Source: Gammaproteobacteria bacterium
GTDB lineage: Bacteria > Pseudomonadota > Gammaproteobacteria > UBA6429 > Thiohalophilaceae
DNA length: 12,924 bases
Assembly (NCBI GenBank): GCA_003233255.1
Contig: QILH01000241.1
Coordinates: forward strand, 1-12,924
Direction of reading: 5' to 3'
How positions within the stretch are numbered: the first letter of the stretch is position 1; each line of letters opens with the position of its first letter. Shown one piece after another: positions 6,587 to 12,924 of this stretch. The notes under the pieces are model-generated. The model saw only the letters and a program-made list of their open reading frames with translations. It was not told the origin of the DNA and ran no database searches. Both the position numbers and the translations under genes were made by a program.

Positions 6587-7609
6587 TCAATTGACGTTAA
6601 TGCGTGTCCTGGCCGTGCCTAACACGTCACCAGTAACCCAATGTTTGATATCAATCTCCACTGTATAGCTGCCGCTGCTGGAAGGATTAAGCAAAATGTC
6701 ATAACGTTCCGCGGAAACCGTTTCCAGTGACGTTGCATCCATCGCATTGGGGAATGCGCGTCCATCGGAAGCCACCACCGAGCCGGTTAAACCCCCAAAG
6801 CGAATGGTCTGCGGTAAAAATCCAGCATTGATGTAACGCACTAACAATGTTTCACCCCGGTTCATATCCACCGCAACGCGGCTATCCGTAAGCGCAGATT
6901 GGGCACCATCGACTCCGGTAATAATGAAGTAATCCGGATTTAAATCATTCAGACCAACATCACCACCACAGGTACCCGCATTCCAGGGATTACCACGCCA
7001 ACTGGAATCGATTTCATCTACTGCCCAGATAGCTTCCACATCGTAACTGGGACCACCCTCAAACACCCGCCCCGGACCTTCGGGGGGATCAATAATGAGG
7101 GCACCGTACATCCCCATTTCAGCATGTAATGGCGTATTGGTATGACAGTGATAAAAATACGTGCCCGCATGCGATGCCAGCCATTGATAGGTGTATGTGC
7201 CTTGCACATCAAACGAGGTGTGGCCCACACCATCATTTTCGGTGCTGGGTTCTATACCGTGATGGTGAATGGTGTGCAACCACATCATGCCAGGGTTGCT
7301 TAGCACCGTGTGTACGATTTGCCCTTGATTCACACGAATAGCCGGGGAAGGAAACGATCCACCCATGCCGCCCATACCTCCGCCGCCATCGGTAAACCCC
7401 CAAATTGTCACGTTACGCCCATCGTCCATGCGCATGGAACCATTCATATAAATTCCACGATTAAACGTTACGTCCGGAGTGGTTAAACCCGGTGTTGCAG
7501 GTGCTCCCGGGTAAGTATAACAAGCTCCACCCATGCCACCGCCGCCACCCATGCCACCACCACCCATACCGGATGATGAGGTCGTTGAACTTCCTCTTCT
7601 TCTGCCCAT
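6587..7609 (-). CDS. Multicopper oxidase-like cupredoxin protein with the type-1 copper site (subunit B)
   Basis: The product has 340 residues in two cupredoxin-like domains. Domain 1 (about 45-175) has LHTIHHHG (His112, and His-His-His 115-117), then YHCHTNTPLHAEMGM (153-167). This gives two HxH motifs and a type-1 copper set of His112, Cys155, His162 and Met165 or Met167. Domain 2 (about 185-340) keeps the multicopper oxidase fold pattern (PQTIRFGGLTGSVVASDGR, then YDILL) but has no HxH motif. Residues 14-28 and 74-84 are Gly/Met-rich. A normal oxidase needs four HxH motifs, so two are missing; they occur in the adjacent gene. No signal peptide exists: ATG 7609 follows GGAGA by 6 nt and an in-frame TAA lies eight codons upstream. 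Substrate (Cu, Fe, Mn or organic) cannot be told. Confidence 0.8.
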   Translation of the reverse strand: MGRRRGSSTTSSSGMGGGGMGGGGGMGGACYTYPGAPATPGLTTPDVTFNRGIYMNGSMRMDDGRNVTIWGFTDGGGGMGGMGGSFPSPAIRVNQGQIVHTVLSNPGMMWLHTIHHHGIEPSTENDGVGHTSFDVQGTYTYQWLASHAGTYFYHCHTNTPLHAEMGMYGALIIDPPEGPGRVFEGGPSYDVEAIWAVDEIDSSWRGNPWNAGTCGGDVGLNDLNPDYFIITGVDGAQSALTDSRVAVDMNRGETLLVRYINAGFLPQTIRFGGLTGSVVASDGRAFPNAMDATSLETVSAERYDILLNPSSSGSYTVEIDIKHWVTGDVLGTARTRINVN

Positions 7610-7675
7610 AATATTTCTCCAATAACGTACATATTACAGCCTGGCTGCACTATGAATTAATTTGACCAGGAATGA

Positions 7676-8677
7676 CTATTTAAAGTCGATGTTTGTTGCC
7701 GCACCGAATTGATACAGTCCGCCACCGGCGGTTTGAGTCATTTCATCATGCAAGTGCATAACGTATTTGCCTTTGGTCACAGACGGATAGGCATCGGGTG
7801 GTGGCTCGAAGGGGTAGATGGCATCAAATTGTCCCATGTTATTGTCAACCCCGATGATATCTTTTAGCCAAATATCATTTCGAATCTGGCCGTTGCTGGT
7901 GAGATATTCAAGATGGTTCGCATGCCAGTGTAGAGAATGGCTACACATGCCTACATTTAAACAACGAATCAGGGTTCGATCTCCAATAGAACCGGACAAC
8001 TTGGTTCTAGGATCATAAAACGCATTAACATCAGGATCCGTGTAATTAGGAGAACCCGGTGGCCGTGCGCTTAATCCATTCATCGTGAAGTAACGAGGTT
8101 TAAACGCCGTATTCGGACTATTGTCATTTTGCATTCGGACATTCCACGCCGGATCCACTTCATTAAGCACCCAGAAAAGTTGTTTTTTAAATGTCGGGCT
8201 GCCACTGTAAAGCTCATCACTGCTGCCTTGTGGCATGATCGCAAAACCACCATGCAGGCCAATCACACGGTTATAGGGTGCATTGAGTTTATCGTAAAAT
8301 AGATATGAACCGGCCTGATCTGCGGTAAACGAAACGGTTCTCGTGTCACCACCGTTAATGGTTCCGCTATCAATCACACCGTCGATCACGAAACTATGAT
8401 CGGTATTAAGTGTGTTCACGAGGGTGATATTAACCGTATCACCTTCCTGCACAATCAACGATTGAGCGGGCACATCTAGACCACCTGCACTACTACTAAA
8501 CCCTTTAAAGTAGGCGGTACTGCCATCTGCCAACGGTAGCATTCCATCTGTTATAAAGAATGTCTGGTTGATGGTGGCGGCATAGGCTCGAGATGACCAG
8601 CTCAGTAATCCCGACATGCCAGAGACGGCACTTGCGAGACCGACGGTGCCTGCTTTTAAAAATAGTCGTCGTTTCAT
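7676..8677 (-). CDS. Tat-exported multicopper oxidase-like cupredoxin protein lacking the type-1 Cys (subunit A)
   Basis: The 333-residue product begins MKRRLFLKAG, a twin-arginine signal, followed by a hydrophobic stretch and likely cleavage after AYA (31-33). Domain 1 (about 34-150) is cupredoxin-like, but where a copper-site Cys would stand it reads SYLFYDKLNAPYNRVIGLHGG, so it probably binds no copper. Domain 2 (about 160-333) has SHSLHWHANH (246-255), an HxxHxH motif, and MHLHDEMTQT (307-316), where the canonical HCH is HLH. The only cysteines are 239 and 245, neither at a type-1 position. It thus supplies two HxH motifs but cannot form a type-1 site alone. AAGGAG (complement of 8683-8688) lies 5 nt before ATG 8677. 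Its stop is 66 nt before the partner gene, consistent with co-transcription. Confidence 0.8.
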   Translation of the reverse strand: MKRRLFLKAGTVGLASAVSGMSGLLSWSSRAYAATINQTFFITDGMLPLADGSTAYFKGFSSSAGGLDVPAQSLIVQEGDTVNITLVNTLNTDHSFVIDGVIDSGTINGGDTRTVSFTADQAGSYLFYDKLNAPYNRVIGLHGGFAIMPQGSSDELYSGSPTFKKQLFWVLNEVDPAWNVRMQNDNSPNTAFKPRYFTMNGLSARPPGSPNYTDPDVNAFYDPRTKLSGSIGDRTLIRCLNVGMCSHSLHWHANHLEYLTSNGQIRNDIWLKDIIGVDNNMGQFDAIYPFEPPPDAYPSVTKGKYVMHLHDEMTQTAGGGLYQFGAATNIDFK

Positions 8678-8809
8678 AATTGCTCCTTGAATACATGTTC
8701 TGTTGGGGGGGGAGCAAGCAAGTTAACGATATCGAGGGTCGATGTATGTATTACGCTACACACACTATTAATATGTGCCTAAGAACACACAAAGAAATAA
8801 TGATAATTC
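8678..8809 (-). promoter_or_regulatory. Leader/promoter region of the copper-protein pair
   Basis: This 132-bp gap between the regulator stop and the Tat-protein start is the only sizeable non-coding stretch in the operon. It contains an imperfect dyad at 8761-8777 (CACA, one extra base, the palindrome TATTAATA, TGTG), a possible operator, and an eight-base C run on the coding strand (G8 at 8705-8712) about 27 nt upstream of the start codon. I see no strong -35/-10 pair, so the genes may be transcribed from the regulator promoter, from here, or both. Confidence 0.4.
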
Positions 8810-8814
8810 TTATT
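8796..8814 (+). promoter_or_regulatory. Fur-box-like sequence
   Basis: The 19 bases AATAATGATAATTCTTATT match the classical Fur consensus GATAATGATAATCATTATC at 15 positions, including 11 in a row (8797-8807). The site overlaps the last codons of the regulator gene and sits about 120 bp upstream of the Tat-protein start, where it could govern an internal promoter. The local DNA is AT-rich, so a chance match is possible. Confidence 0.4.
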
Positions 8815-9580
8815 TAGCTTGCTGTAATTGTTGAAGTCCTTCAGGGGAGAGAATATCCATAAAACCACGTGAGAGTTTTATAATTTTTCGTTGTTCAAAT
8901 TCTTTAAGAATACGGCTAATCATTTCGCGGGTAGTGCCTAATTCTCTTGCTAAAGCCTGGTGAGTAATATCAATACGCACTGTTTTTCCTTGCTTCGCGA
9001 GTTGAGCAATTAAATTGGCCAGACGTATATCCAAATTTTCAAAGGCCGTTTCCTGAATCAAACACATTAAATCACATAAATGACTATTGAGCGTCGACAA
9101 CACGATATTTCGAAATTTCTCAGATTCACGCAAAACTATCTGGAAATCCTGGCTGTTGATACCTAAAGCATTAATATCAGTCTCAGCTTCAGCTTCAGCA
9201 AATACACCATCCCCTTTGTTCTGATAAAAACTGTTTAAGCTCAATATACACAAATCGCCAGGACTAACCCGATACAGTGTAATCTCACGACCACTTTTTG
9301 AAGGGTTATATACCCTGATCGACCCCGACAACAACAGCATAATCTGTTGCATAGGCGCACTACCTCGCATAAGTGTCGTACCGCGAGATGCTTTTATTTG
9401 TCGCGAAGCTCTTATTGCATTGGTCCACGCAATATCATCAATATTCGCCCATTCAGGATATGAGTTAACCAGAAGTTCACGTTCCAGTAATTGCAATGCT
9501 TTATCGTCGCTTAGATTATCGGATTTAGATCTATTATTTTCCTGAAACCGTGAATCCAGAAAATTATTTACATGACTCAT
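8810..9580 (-). CDS. Crp/Fnr-family transcriptional regulator
   Basis: The product has 256 residues from ATG 9580. I preferred this start over GTG 9586 because AAAGG lies 9 nt before the ATG but only 3 nt before the GTG. An N-terminal extension of about 40 residues precedes the cyclic-nucleotide-binding-type beta barrel (about 48-150; GREITLYRVSPGDLCIL at 97-113), a long dimer helix (about 150-180), and a winged helix with recognition region THQALARELGTTREMISRIL (206-225). No FNR-type N-terminal cysteine cluster is present (the cysteines are at 111, 169 and 173), so an iron-sulfur oxygen sensor is unlikely; the effector is unknown. It lies upstream of, and on the same strand as, the two copper-protein genes, with 132 bp between, and is their most likely regulator. 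Confidence 0.88.
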   Translation of the reverse strand: MSHVNNFLDSRFQENNRSKSDNLSDDKALQLLERELLVNSYPEWANIDDIAWTNAIRASRQIKASRGTTLMRGSAPMQQIMLLLSGSIRVYNPSKSGREITLYRVSPGDLCILSLNSFYQNKGDGVFAEAEAETDINALGINSQDFQIVLRESEKFRNIVLSTLNSHLCDLMCLIQETAFENLDIRLANLIAQLAKQGKTVRIDITHQALARELGTTREMISRILKEFEQRKIIKLSRGFMDILSPEGLQQLQQAK

Positions 9581-9968
9581 CTGCACACACCTTTATGATA
9601 TATCAAACAATCCATTCTCTGATTTTCCTTAATATCGAACGGTCTCAACCCATCACCACACAATTTATCTATTCTTAATCTTTTGTATGTACCTTTTGAT
9701 ACATAGAATAAAAATGAGTTTTAGGTTATGACAGAATTCACATCGACTTTATGGACGGCTTGTTCATTCTCCAACAAGTTTAATACTAAAGTATCCCTAC
9801 AAAAATAATATTTATGTATATTTACGATGGCTTATGTTTATAGCGAATAACTCGAACAGGTCAAAGACCGTTATGAAATAACAACTTGCCAATCCGACTG
9901 AACCATGAAGGGAAAATCTACACTAAAGACAGCTAATTTTGCTAATGGAGAGGGTAAAATCTGAGGTT

Positions 9969-10095
9969 GAGAGGCTGGCTGGCCTGGGCCATACTTATGT
10001 TGCGGATCACACAGATGTTCGAGAGCAACCACGAAACAGAAAAACCATTACCATAAAAAATCCCTGACACTTTACAACATCATGAATTTTGGTAT
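9969..10095 (+). repeat. Decayed copy of the rRNA-terminator-side repeat (copy 1)
   Basis: This stretch aligns, with gaps, to 12019-12166 beside the 5S gene in the same orientation. Matching landmarks in order are a GGCCAT with a following CTTATGT, CACACAGATGTTCGAGAGC (CACACGGATGTGCGAGAGC in the other copy), AAAAAATCCCTGACACTT (10055-10072), and a closing TTTGGTA (TTTCGTA). The hairpin that forms the 5S terminator in the other copy is broken here, since TCAGGGAT has become TCATGAAT. Confidence 0.6.
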
Positions 10096-10148
10096 TCACC
10101 AGAACGAATAGAACTCGTTCAGGAAATAATTGTAGCATAGCATTTTGG

Positions 10149-10215
10149 TAGTAGGTCACGTACCATGATTTTTCGATACTCATAAAAAAACCTCGACACT
10201 TACGTTGTGAAAATT
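10149..10215 (+). repeat. Second, more diverged repeat copy (copy 2)
   Basis: TAGTAGGTCACGT (10149-10161) matches TAGCAGGTCACGT near 12108-12120. Further on, TAAAAAAACCTCGACACTT corresponds to the AAAAAAAATCCCTGACACTT before the 5S terminator hairpin. The spacing between the two landmarks is similar in both places. The similarity is partial, so this is less certain than copy 1. Confidence 0.4.
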
Positions 10216-10239
10216 TTTTACTCTGTCCCCAAATTTTCT

Positions 10240-10267
10240 TAAAGTTTATCCTATATAAAACCGCTAT
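10240..10267 (+). promoter_or_regulatory. Candidate FliA (sigma-28) promoter of the receptor gene
   Basis: TAAAGTTT (10240-10247) is identical to the flagellar sigma factor -35 element. After 12 bases ACCGCTAT (10260-10267) matches the -10 consensus GCCGATAA at five of eight positions. The usual spacer is 11. It lies 43 bp upstream of a chemoreceptor gene, the class of gene FliA normally controls. Confidence 0.45.
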
Positions 10268-10310
10268 ATACGCAATACATTAGATTTAGTCCGCTGCAGG
10301 AGCGAGTTAG

Positions 10311-11900
10311 ATGAAACAAAATCTTCCGGTCAATGACATTGAGCGTGACTATGCGAACACCGTAAACATTCTCTCTACCACTGATCTTAAAGGTGCCATT
10401 AGCTATTTCAATGATGATTTTCTGAAGATTAGTGGCTTTGATCCCGCGGAGCTCATTAACAAAAATCATAACGTGATCCGTCATCCCGAAATGCCACCAG
10501 CCGCATTCGGGGATCTATGGGATACAATAAAAGATGGTCGATCCTGGATGGGCATCGTTAAAAATCGCTGTAAAAACGGCGATTTTTATTGGGTCGACGC
10601 TTATGTCACACCAATAAGGCATAATGGGAAAATCGCGGAATACCAATCGGTTCGTCAAAAACCCACTCGTGCGCGTGTCAACCGCGCAGAGAAGGTATAC
10701 CAACAGCTACTTAAAGGTAAATCCCCACGAGAAATACAGACGTCAAAAATTAGCACGACGGCCAAGGTCATAATGACAACGATTGCGTCGCTGTTAGTAA
10801 GCGGTCTGCTAGTATCGAGCATTCTAAATATTGAGCCCTTAGCCGCCGTTGTTCTATTGGCCACAGCCGGTATATTTTCGTCCTTAGCGGCCTTCTTTTC
10901 ATTACGCCCACTCACGAAAGCCGTCGATAAGGCACGTTCCGTTACCGACAACCCTATTGCTCGTTATATCTATACCGGCCGTCGCGATGATATAGGATCC
11001 CTGTTGCTGGCTATGAAGTCGCTAAGTTCGGAAACCACTGGAGTTGTCGGGCGCATATCGGATGATTCAAAAAAGCTTTCTTCGTGTGCTAACAGTCTGG
11101 CCAAAACAACCGCGATAGCCAATCAAGGTGTACAGGATCAATATGCTGAGACTGACATGGTCGCGACAGCGACCAATGAAATGAGTGCGAGTATTACGGA
11201 GATTTCTAGCAACGCGCAACAAACCGCCTATGCAGCAAAAGAAGCCATGAATGAATCGAATAAAGGCAAGGAGGTCGTTGAATCAACATCGTCATCTATC
11301 GAGGCACTTGCGCATAATGTAAAACACGCGTCCAGTGTTATCGAGAATGTAAAAAATGACAGTAAAGATATCAGTTCCATTGTAGACGTCATCCGTGGCA
11401 TATCTGAACAAACCAACCTTCTCGCCCTTAATGCGGCTATCGAGGCGGCAAGAGCAGGCGAACAGGGCCGTGGATTTGCCATAGTCGCTGACGAGGTCAG
11501 GACACTTGCAAGCAGAACAAATGCCGCCACTGCCGAGATACAGCAGATGATCGAAAAACTTCAATCAGGTACCAATGAAGCGGTTACTGTTATGGCAAAG
11601 AGTTGCGAGGATGCTAGCAACACTGTAGAACAAGCAACGGCAGCGACCCAGTCGCTAGAAGCAATCACCAACGCAATCATAAAAATCAATGACATGAGCA
11701 CCACCATTGCATCGGCCGTAGTGGAACAAAGCACAGTTGCAGAAGAGATTAATCAGGGTATTGTGAGAATAAGAGATACCGCTGAAACGACGATGAATGC
11801 GTCAAAGAATATGCAAGAAGCCAGCACCGCGATGGGCAATCTTGCCCATAGCCTGAAAGATTTATCTGAAGATTTCTGGGCAAAGAAGAGTAAAGTCTAA
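10311..11900 (+). CDS. aer: Aer-like energy-taxis receptor (PAS, membrane hairpin, MCP signalling domain)
   Basis: The 529-residue receptor should sense redox or oxygen state through FAD and signal to CheA/CheW. An N-terminal PAS domain (about 10-120) closely resembles E. coli Aer: VIRHPEMPPAAFGDLW (55-70), GIVKNRCKNGDFYWV (81-95). His53, Arg57, His58 and Trp79 fall at the same residue numbers as key Aer FAD-domain residues. Two adjacent hydrophobic segments (about 153-173 and 177-197) form a membrane hairpin without a periplasmic sensor domain, followed by a HAMP-like region (about 198-245). The signalling tip is intact: SEQTNLLALNAAIEAARAGE (365-384), then QGRGFAIVADEVRTLA (385-400). No C-terminal CheR/CheB docking pentapeptide is present, as in Aer. 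ATG 10311 has AGGAG (10298-10302) 8 nt upstream. It is a single-gene unit between repeats. Confidence 0.93.
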   Translation: MKQNLPVNDIERDYANTVNILSTTDLKGAISYFNDDFLKISGFDPAELINKNHNVIRHPEMPPAAFGDLWDTIKDGRSWMGIVKNRCKNGDFYWVDAYVTPIRHNGKIAEYQSVRQKPTRARVNRAEKVYQQLLKGKSPREIQTSKISTTAKVIMTTIASLLVSGLLVSSILNIEPLAAVVLLATAGIFSSLAAFFSLRPLTKAVDKARSVTDNPIARYIYTGRRDDIGSLLLAMKSLSSETTGVVGRISDDSKKLSSCANSLAKTTAIANQGVQDQYAETDMVATATNEMSASITEISSNAQQTAYAAKEAMNESNKGKEVVESTSSSIEALAHNVKHASSVIENVKNDSKDISSIVDVIRGISEQTNLLALNAAIEAARAGEQGRGFAIVADEVRTLASRTNAATAEIQQMIEKLQSGTNEAVTVMAKSCEDASNTVEQATAATQSLEAITNAIIKINDMSTTIASAVVEQSTVAEEINQGIVRIRDTAETTMNASKNMQEASTAMGNLAHSLKDLSEDFWAKKSKV

Positions 11901-11975
11901 AGGCGCCTCTTTATTGCGTAAAATATTTTATCACCAGACAGTACAAAAACAGTTTCCACTATTTTTCTACCCATA

Positions 11976-12008
11976 AGAAAAAGCCCTGTACTCTTTCGAA
12001 TACAGGGC
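11976..12008 (-). terminator. Distal rRNA operon terminator
   Basis: GCCCTGTA (11983-11990) and TACAGGGC (12001-12008) form a perfect 8-bp stem with a 10-base loop. Reading the minus strand, the stem runs directly into TTTTTCT (complement of 11976-11982), as expected for an intrinsic terminator of transcripts leaving the 5S gene. In the plus direction no T-run follows, so it is a poor terminator for the receptor gene. Confidence 0.8.
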
Positions 12009-12016
12009 CGTTGGTA

Positions 12017-12031
12017 TTAAAGCCTGGCAGT
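12017..12031 (-). repeat. Remnant of a 5S rRNA 3' end
   Basis: The 15 bases TTAAAGCCTGGCAGT are identical to 12169-12183, the 3' end of the 5S gene and its flank. In both places the segment is followed on the minus strand by a GTAT-like spacer and then a terminator hairpin, so the module '5S tail plus terminator' is present twice. The roughly 100 bases between the copies are not recognisable as 5S. Confidence 0.6.
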
Positions 12032-12131
12032 TTAGGCCATGGATGCCCTTATGTCGCGTAGCACACGGATGTGCGAGAGCGACGACCTACAATAAAATAG
12101 CAGGTCACGTGGCATACCGTTGAGACAAAAA

Positions 12132-12163
12132 AAATCCCTGACACTTCACAGTATCAGGGATTT
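12132..12163 (-). terminator. Proximal 5S rRNA terminator hairpin
   Basis: AAATCCCTGA (12132-12141) pairs fully with TCAGGGATTT (12154-12163). After a C/A mismatch, ACT and AGT extend the stem around a TCAC loop. On the minus strand the stem ends in a T-run (complement of 12127-12134). It lies about 10 bp after the 5S 3' end. Confidence 0.85.
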
Positions 12164-12172
12164 CGTATTTAA

Positions 12173-12291
12173 AGCCTGGCAGTGACCTACTTTCACATGG
12201 GGAAACCCCACACTATCATCGGCGATGAGTCGTTTCACTTCTGAGTTCGGGATGGGATCAGGTGGGACCAACTCTCCATTGCCGCCAGGCA
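12173..12291 (-). rRNA. rrf: 5S ribosomal RNA
   Basis: The complement begins TGCCTGGCGGCAATGG and ends in ACTGCCAGGCT, the complementary ends that form helix I. It contains the conserved GTCCCACCTGATCCCATCCC and CGAACTCAGAAGTGAAACG regions, and the TGTGGGGTTTCCCCATGTGA hairpin region. The length of about 119 nt is normal for gammaproteobacteria. Exact ends are set by the terminal helix and may be off by one or two bases. It follows the 23S gene in the usual rrn order and is followed by two terminators. Confidence 0.95.
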
Positions 12292-12300
12292 AACTGGATT

Positions 12301-12386
12301 GATTTTCAATGGGATCAGACTCGATTGATCTGACTAATTTCTTAAGCAAAAAAGAAATCAATCGAGTCTGACCCCACTTGAAAATC
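12301..12386. repeat. Long palindromic element in the 23S-5S spacer
   Basis: The left arm (12301-12329) and right arm (12357-12386) are reverse complements except for one bulged base and one mismatch, giving a stem of about 28 bp. Each arm contains TCAGACTCGATTGAT or its complement. The 27-base loop includes ATTTCTT (12337-12343), which could instead pair with AAGAAAT (12352-12358). The GGGGTCAGACTC core recalls REP-like palindromes associated with TnpA_REP transposases. In the pre-rRNA this would be a long double-stranded segment and potential RNase III substrate. A second dyad TTGAAAA/TTTTCAA (12378-12394) overlaps its right end. Confidence 0.65.
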
Positions 12387-12500
12387 GTTTTCAAAGATCA
12401 AAAAAACTTAATCTATGAAATTAAATTAGGAACAATTAAACGAGTCTATTCAAGAAATAAGTATGTCATTACACGTCAACAACCTACGTTATATCTTTTT

Positions 12501-12543
12501 TTAAGATCTATATCTTAAGTGTCGCACCCAAAAAATTTGGGTG
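12501..12543. other. Hairpins just downstream of the 23S 3' end
   Basis: CACCCAAA (12525-12532) pairs with TTTGGGTG (12536-12543) across three bases, and TTAAGAT (12501-12507) pairs with ATCTTAA (12512-12518). In the minus-strand transcript both follow the 23S 3' end within about 50 nt and are likely part of pre-rRNA processing. Neither is followed by a T-run in the transcribed direction, so they are not terminators. No tRNA is seen in the 23S-5S spacer. Confidence 0.5.
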
Positions 12544-12547
12544 TTAT

Positions 12548-12924
<377 letters not shown>

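Larger units (their letters stand above)
9581..10310. other. Gene-free region between regulator and receptor
   Basis: No convincing gene occupies these 730 bp. The part next to the regulator (9587-9720) is AT-rich and should hold its promoter. A short ATG frame at 9728-9808 (26 residues) has no good ribosome site. CTTGTT (9759-9764) pairs with AACAAG (9773-9778). From about 9969 onward the sequence resembles the region beside the rRNA terminators and is listed separately as repeats. Confidence 0.5.

Noticed and set aside
8505..8717. 70-residue minus-strand frame spanning the C8 run and the Tat-protein start
   Set aside because: It lies in another frame over the Tat signal, which has a far better ribosome site and a clear product.
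9590..9603. Possible FNR box (TTGATATATCATAA on the minus strand) upstream of the Crp/Fnr gene
   Set aside because: Only the first half-site matches TTGAT; the second half does not match ATCAA.
9728..9808. 26-residue plus-strand mini-frame
   Set aside because: No Shine-Dalgarno sequence, no recognisable composition and no operon context.
12146..12394. 82-residue minus-strand reading frame across the 5S gene
   Set aside because: Its middle (LPGGNGELVPPDPIPNSEVK) is the translation of 5S rRNA, a well-known spurious product; no ribosome site.

Overview
The window looks like chromosomal DNA of a motile, moderately AT-rich gammaproteobacterium. The end of a 23S rRNA gene and a complete 5S rRNA lie at the right edge and are gammaproteobacterial in sequence. 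An Aer-type energy-taxis receptor, a diguanylate cyclase, a Tat-exported copper protein and a Crp/Fnr regulator fit that assignment. Genus cannot be fixed from what is visible.

Layout, left to right. (a) 1-824, plus strand: the 3' end of an SDR39U1/TIGR01777-type epimerase-like gene, then a separate DUF4166-like gene. (b) 843-2198, minus strand: a flavin-dependent halogenase-like oxidoreductase, convergent with (a). (c) 2519-4691, plus: a membrane diguanylate cyclase overlapping by 20 nt a secreted PhnD-like substrate-binding protein, probably a ligand-sensing c-di-GMP module. (d) 4880-5170: a stand-alone FHA-domain protein, followed by a gene-free stretch with two copies of a ~74-bp repeat bounded by CTAAATA/CTATTTAG inverted ends. 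(e) 5660-6482: a small three-helix membrane protein and a winged-helix-like protein, both of unknown function. (f) 9580-6587, minus: a Crp/Fnr-type regulator, a Tat-signal cupredoxin protein and a second cupredoxin protein, ending at a strong hairpin terminator. (g) 9581-10310: 730 bp without a gene, holding decayed copies of a repeat also present beside the rRNA terminators. (h) 10311-11900, plus: the Aer-like receptor. (i) 11976-12924, minus: two terminators, a remnant 5S tail, 5S rRNA, a spacer with a long palindrome, and the 3' end of 23S rRNA.

The most interesting system is (f). The two cupredoxin proteins carry complementary halves of a multicopper oxidase. The Tat-exported one has two His-x-His motifs, but the Cys that should bind type-1 copper is Leu. 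The partner has the other two His-x-His motifs and the only type-1 Cys, but no signal peptide. Together they contain exactly one trinuclear and one type-1 copper site. This suggests an obligate heterodimeric oxidase, possibly exported by Tat hitchhiking, with a Crp/Fnr-family regulator upstream and a Fur-box-like sequence in the promoter region. All functional statements come from reading the sequence and family knowledge; no database search was run.
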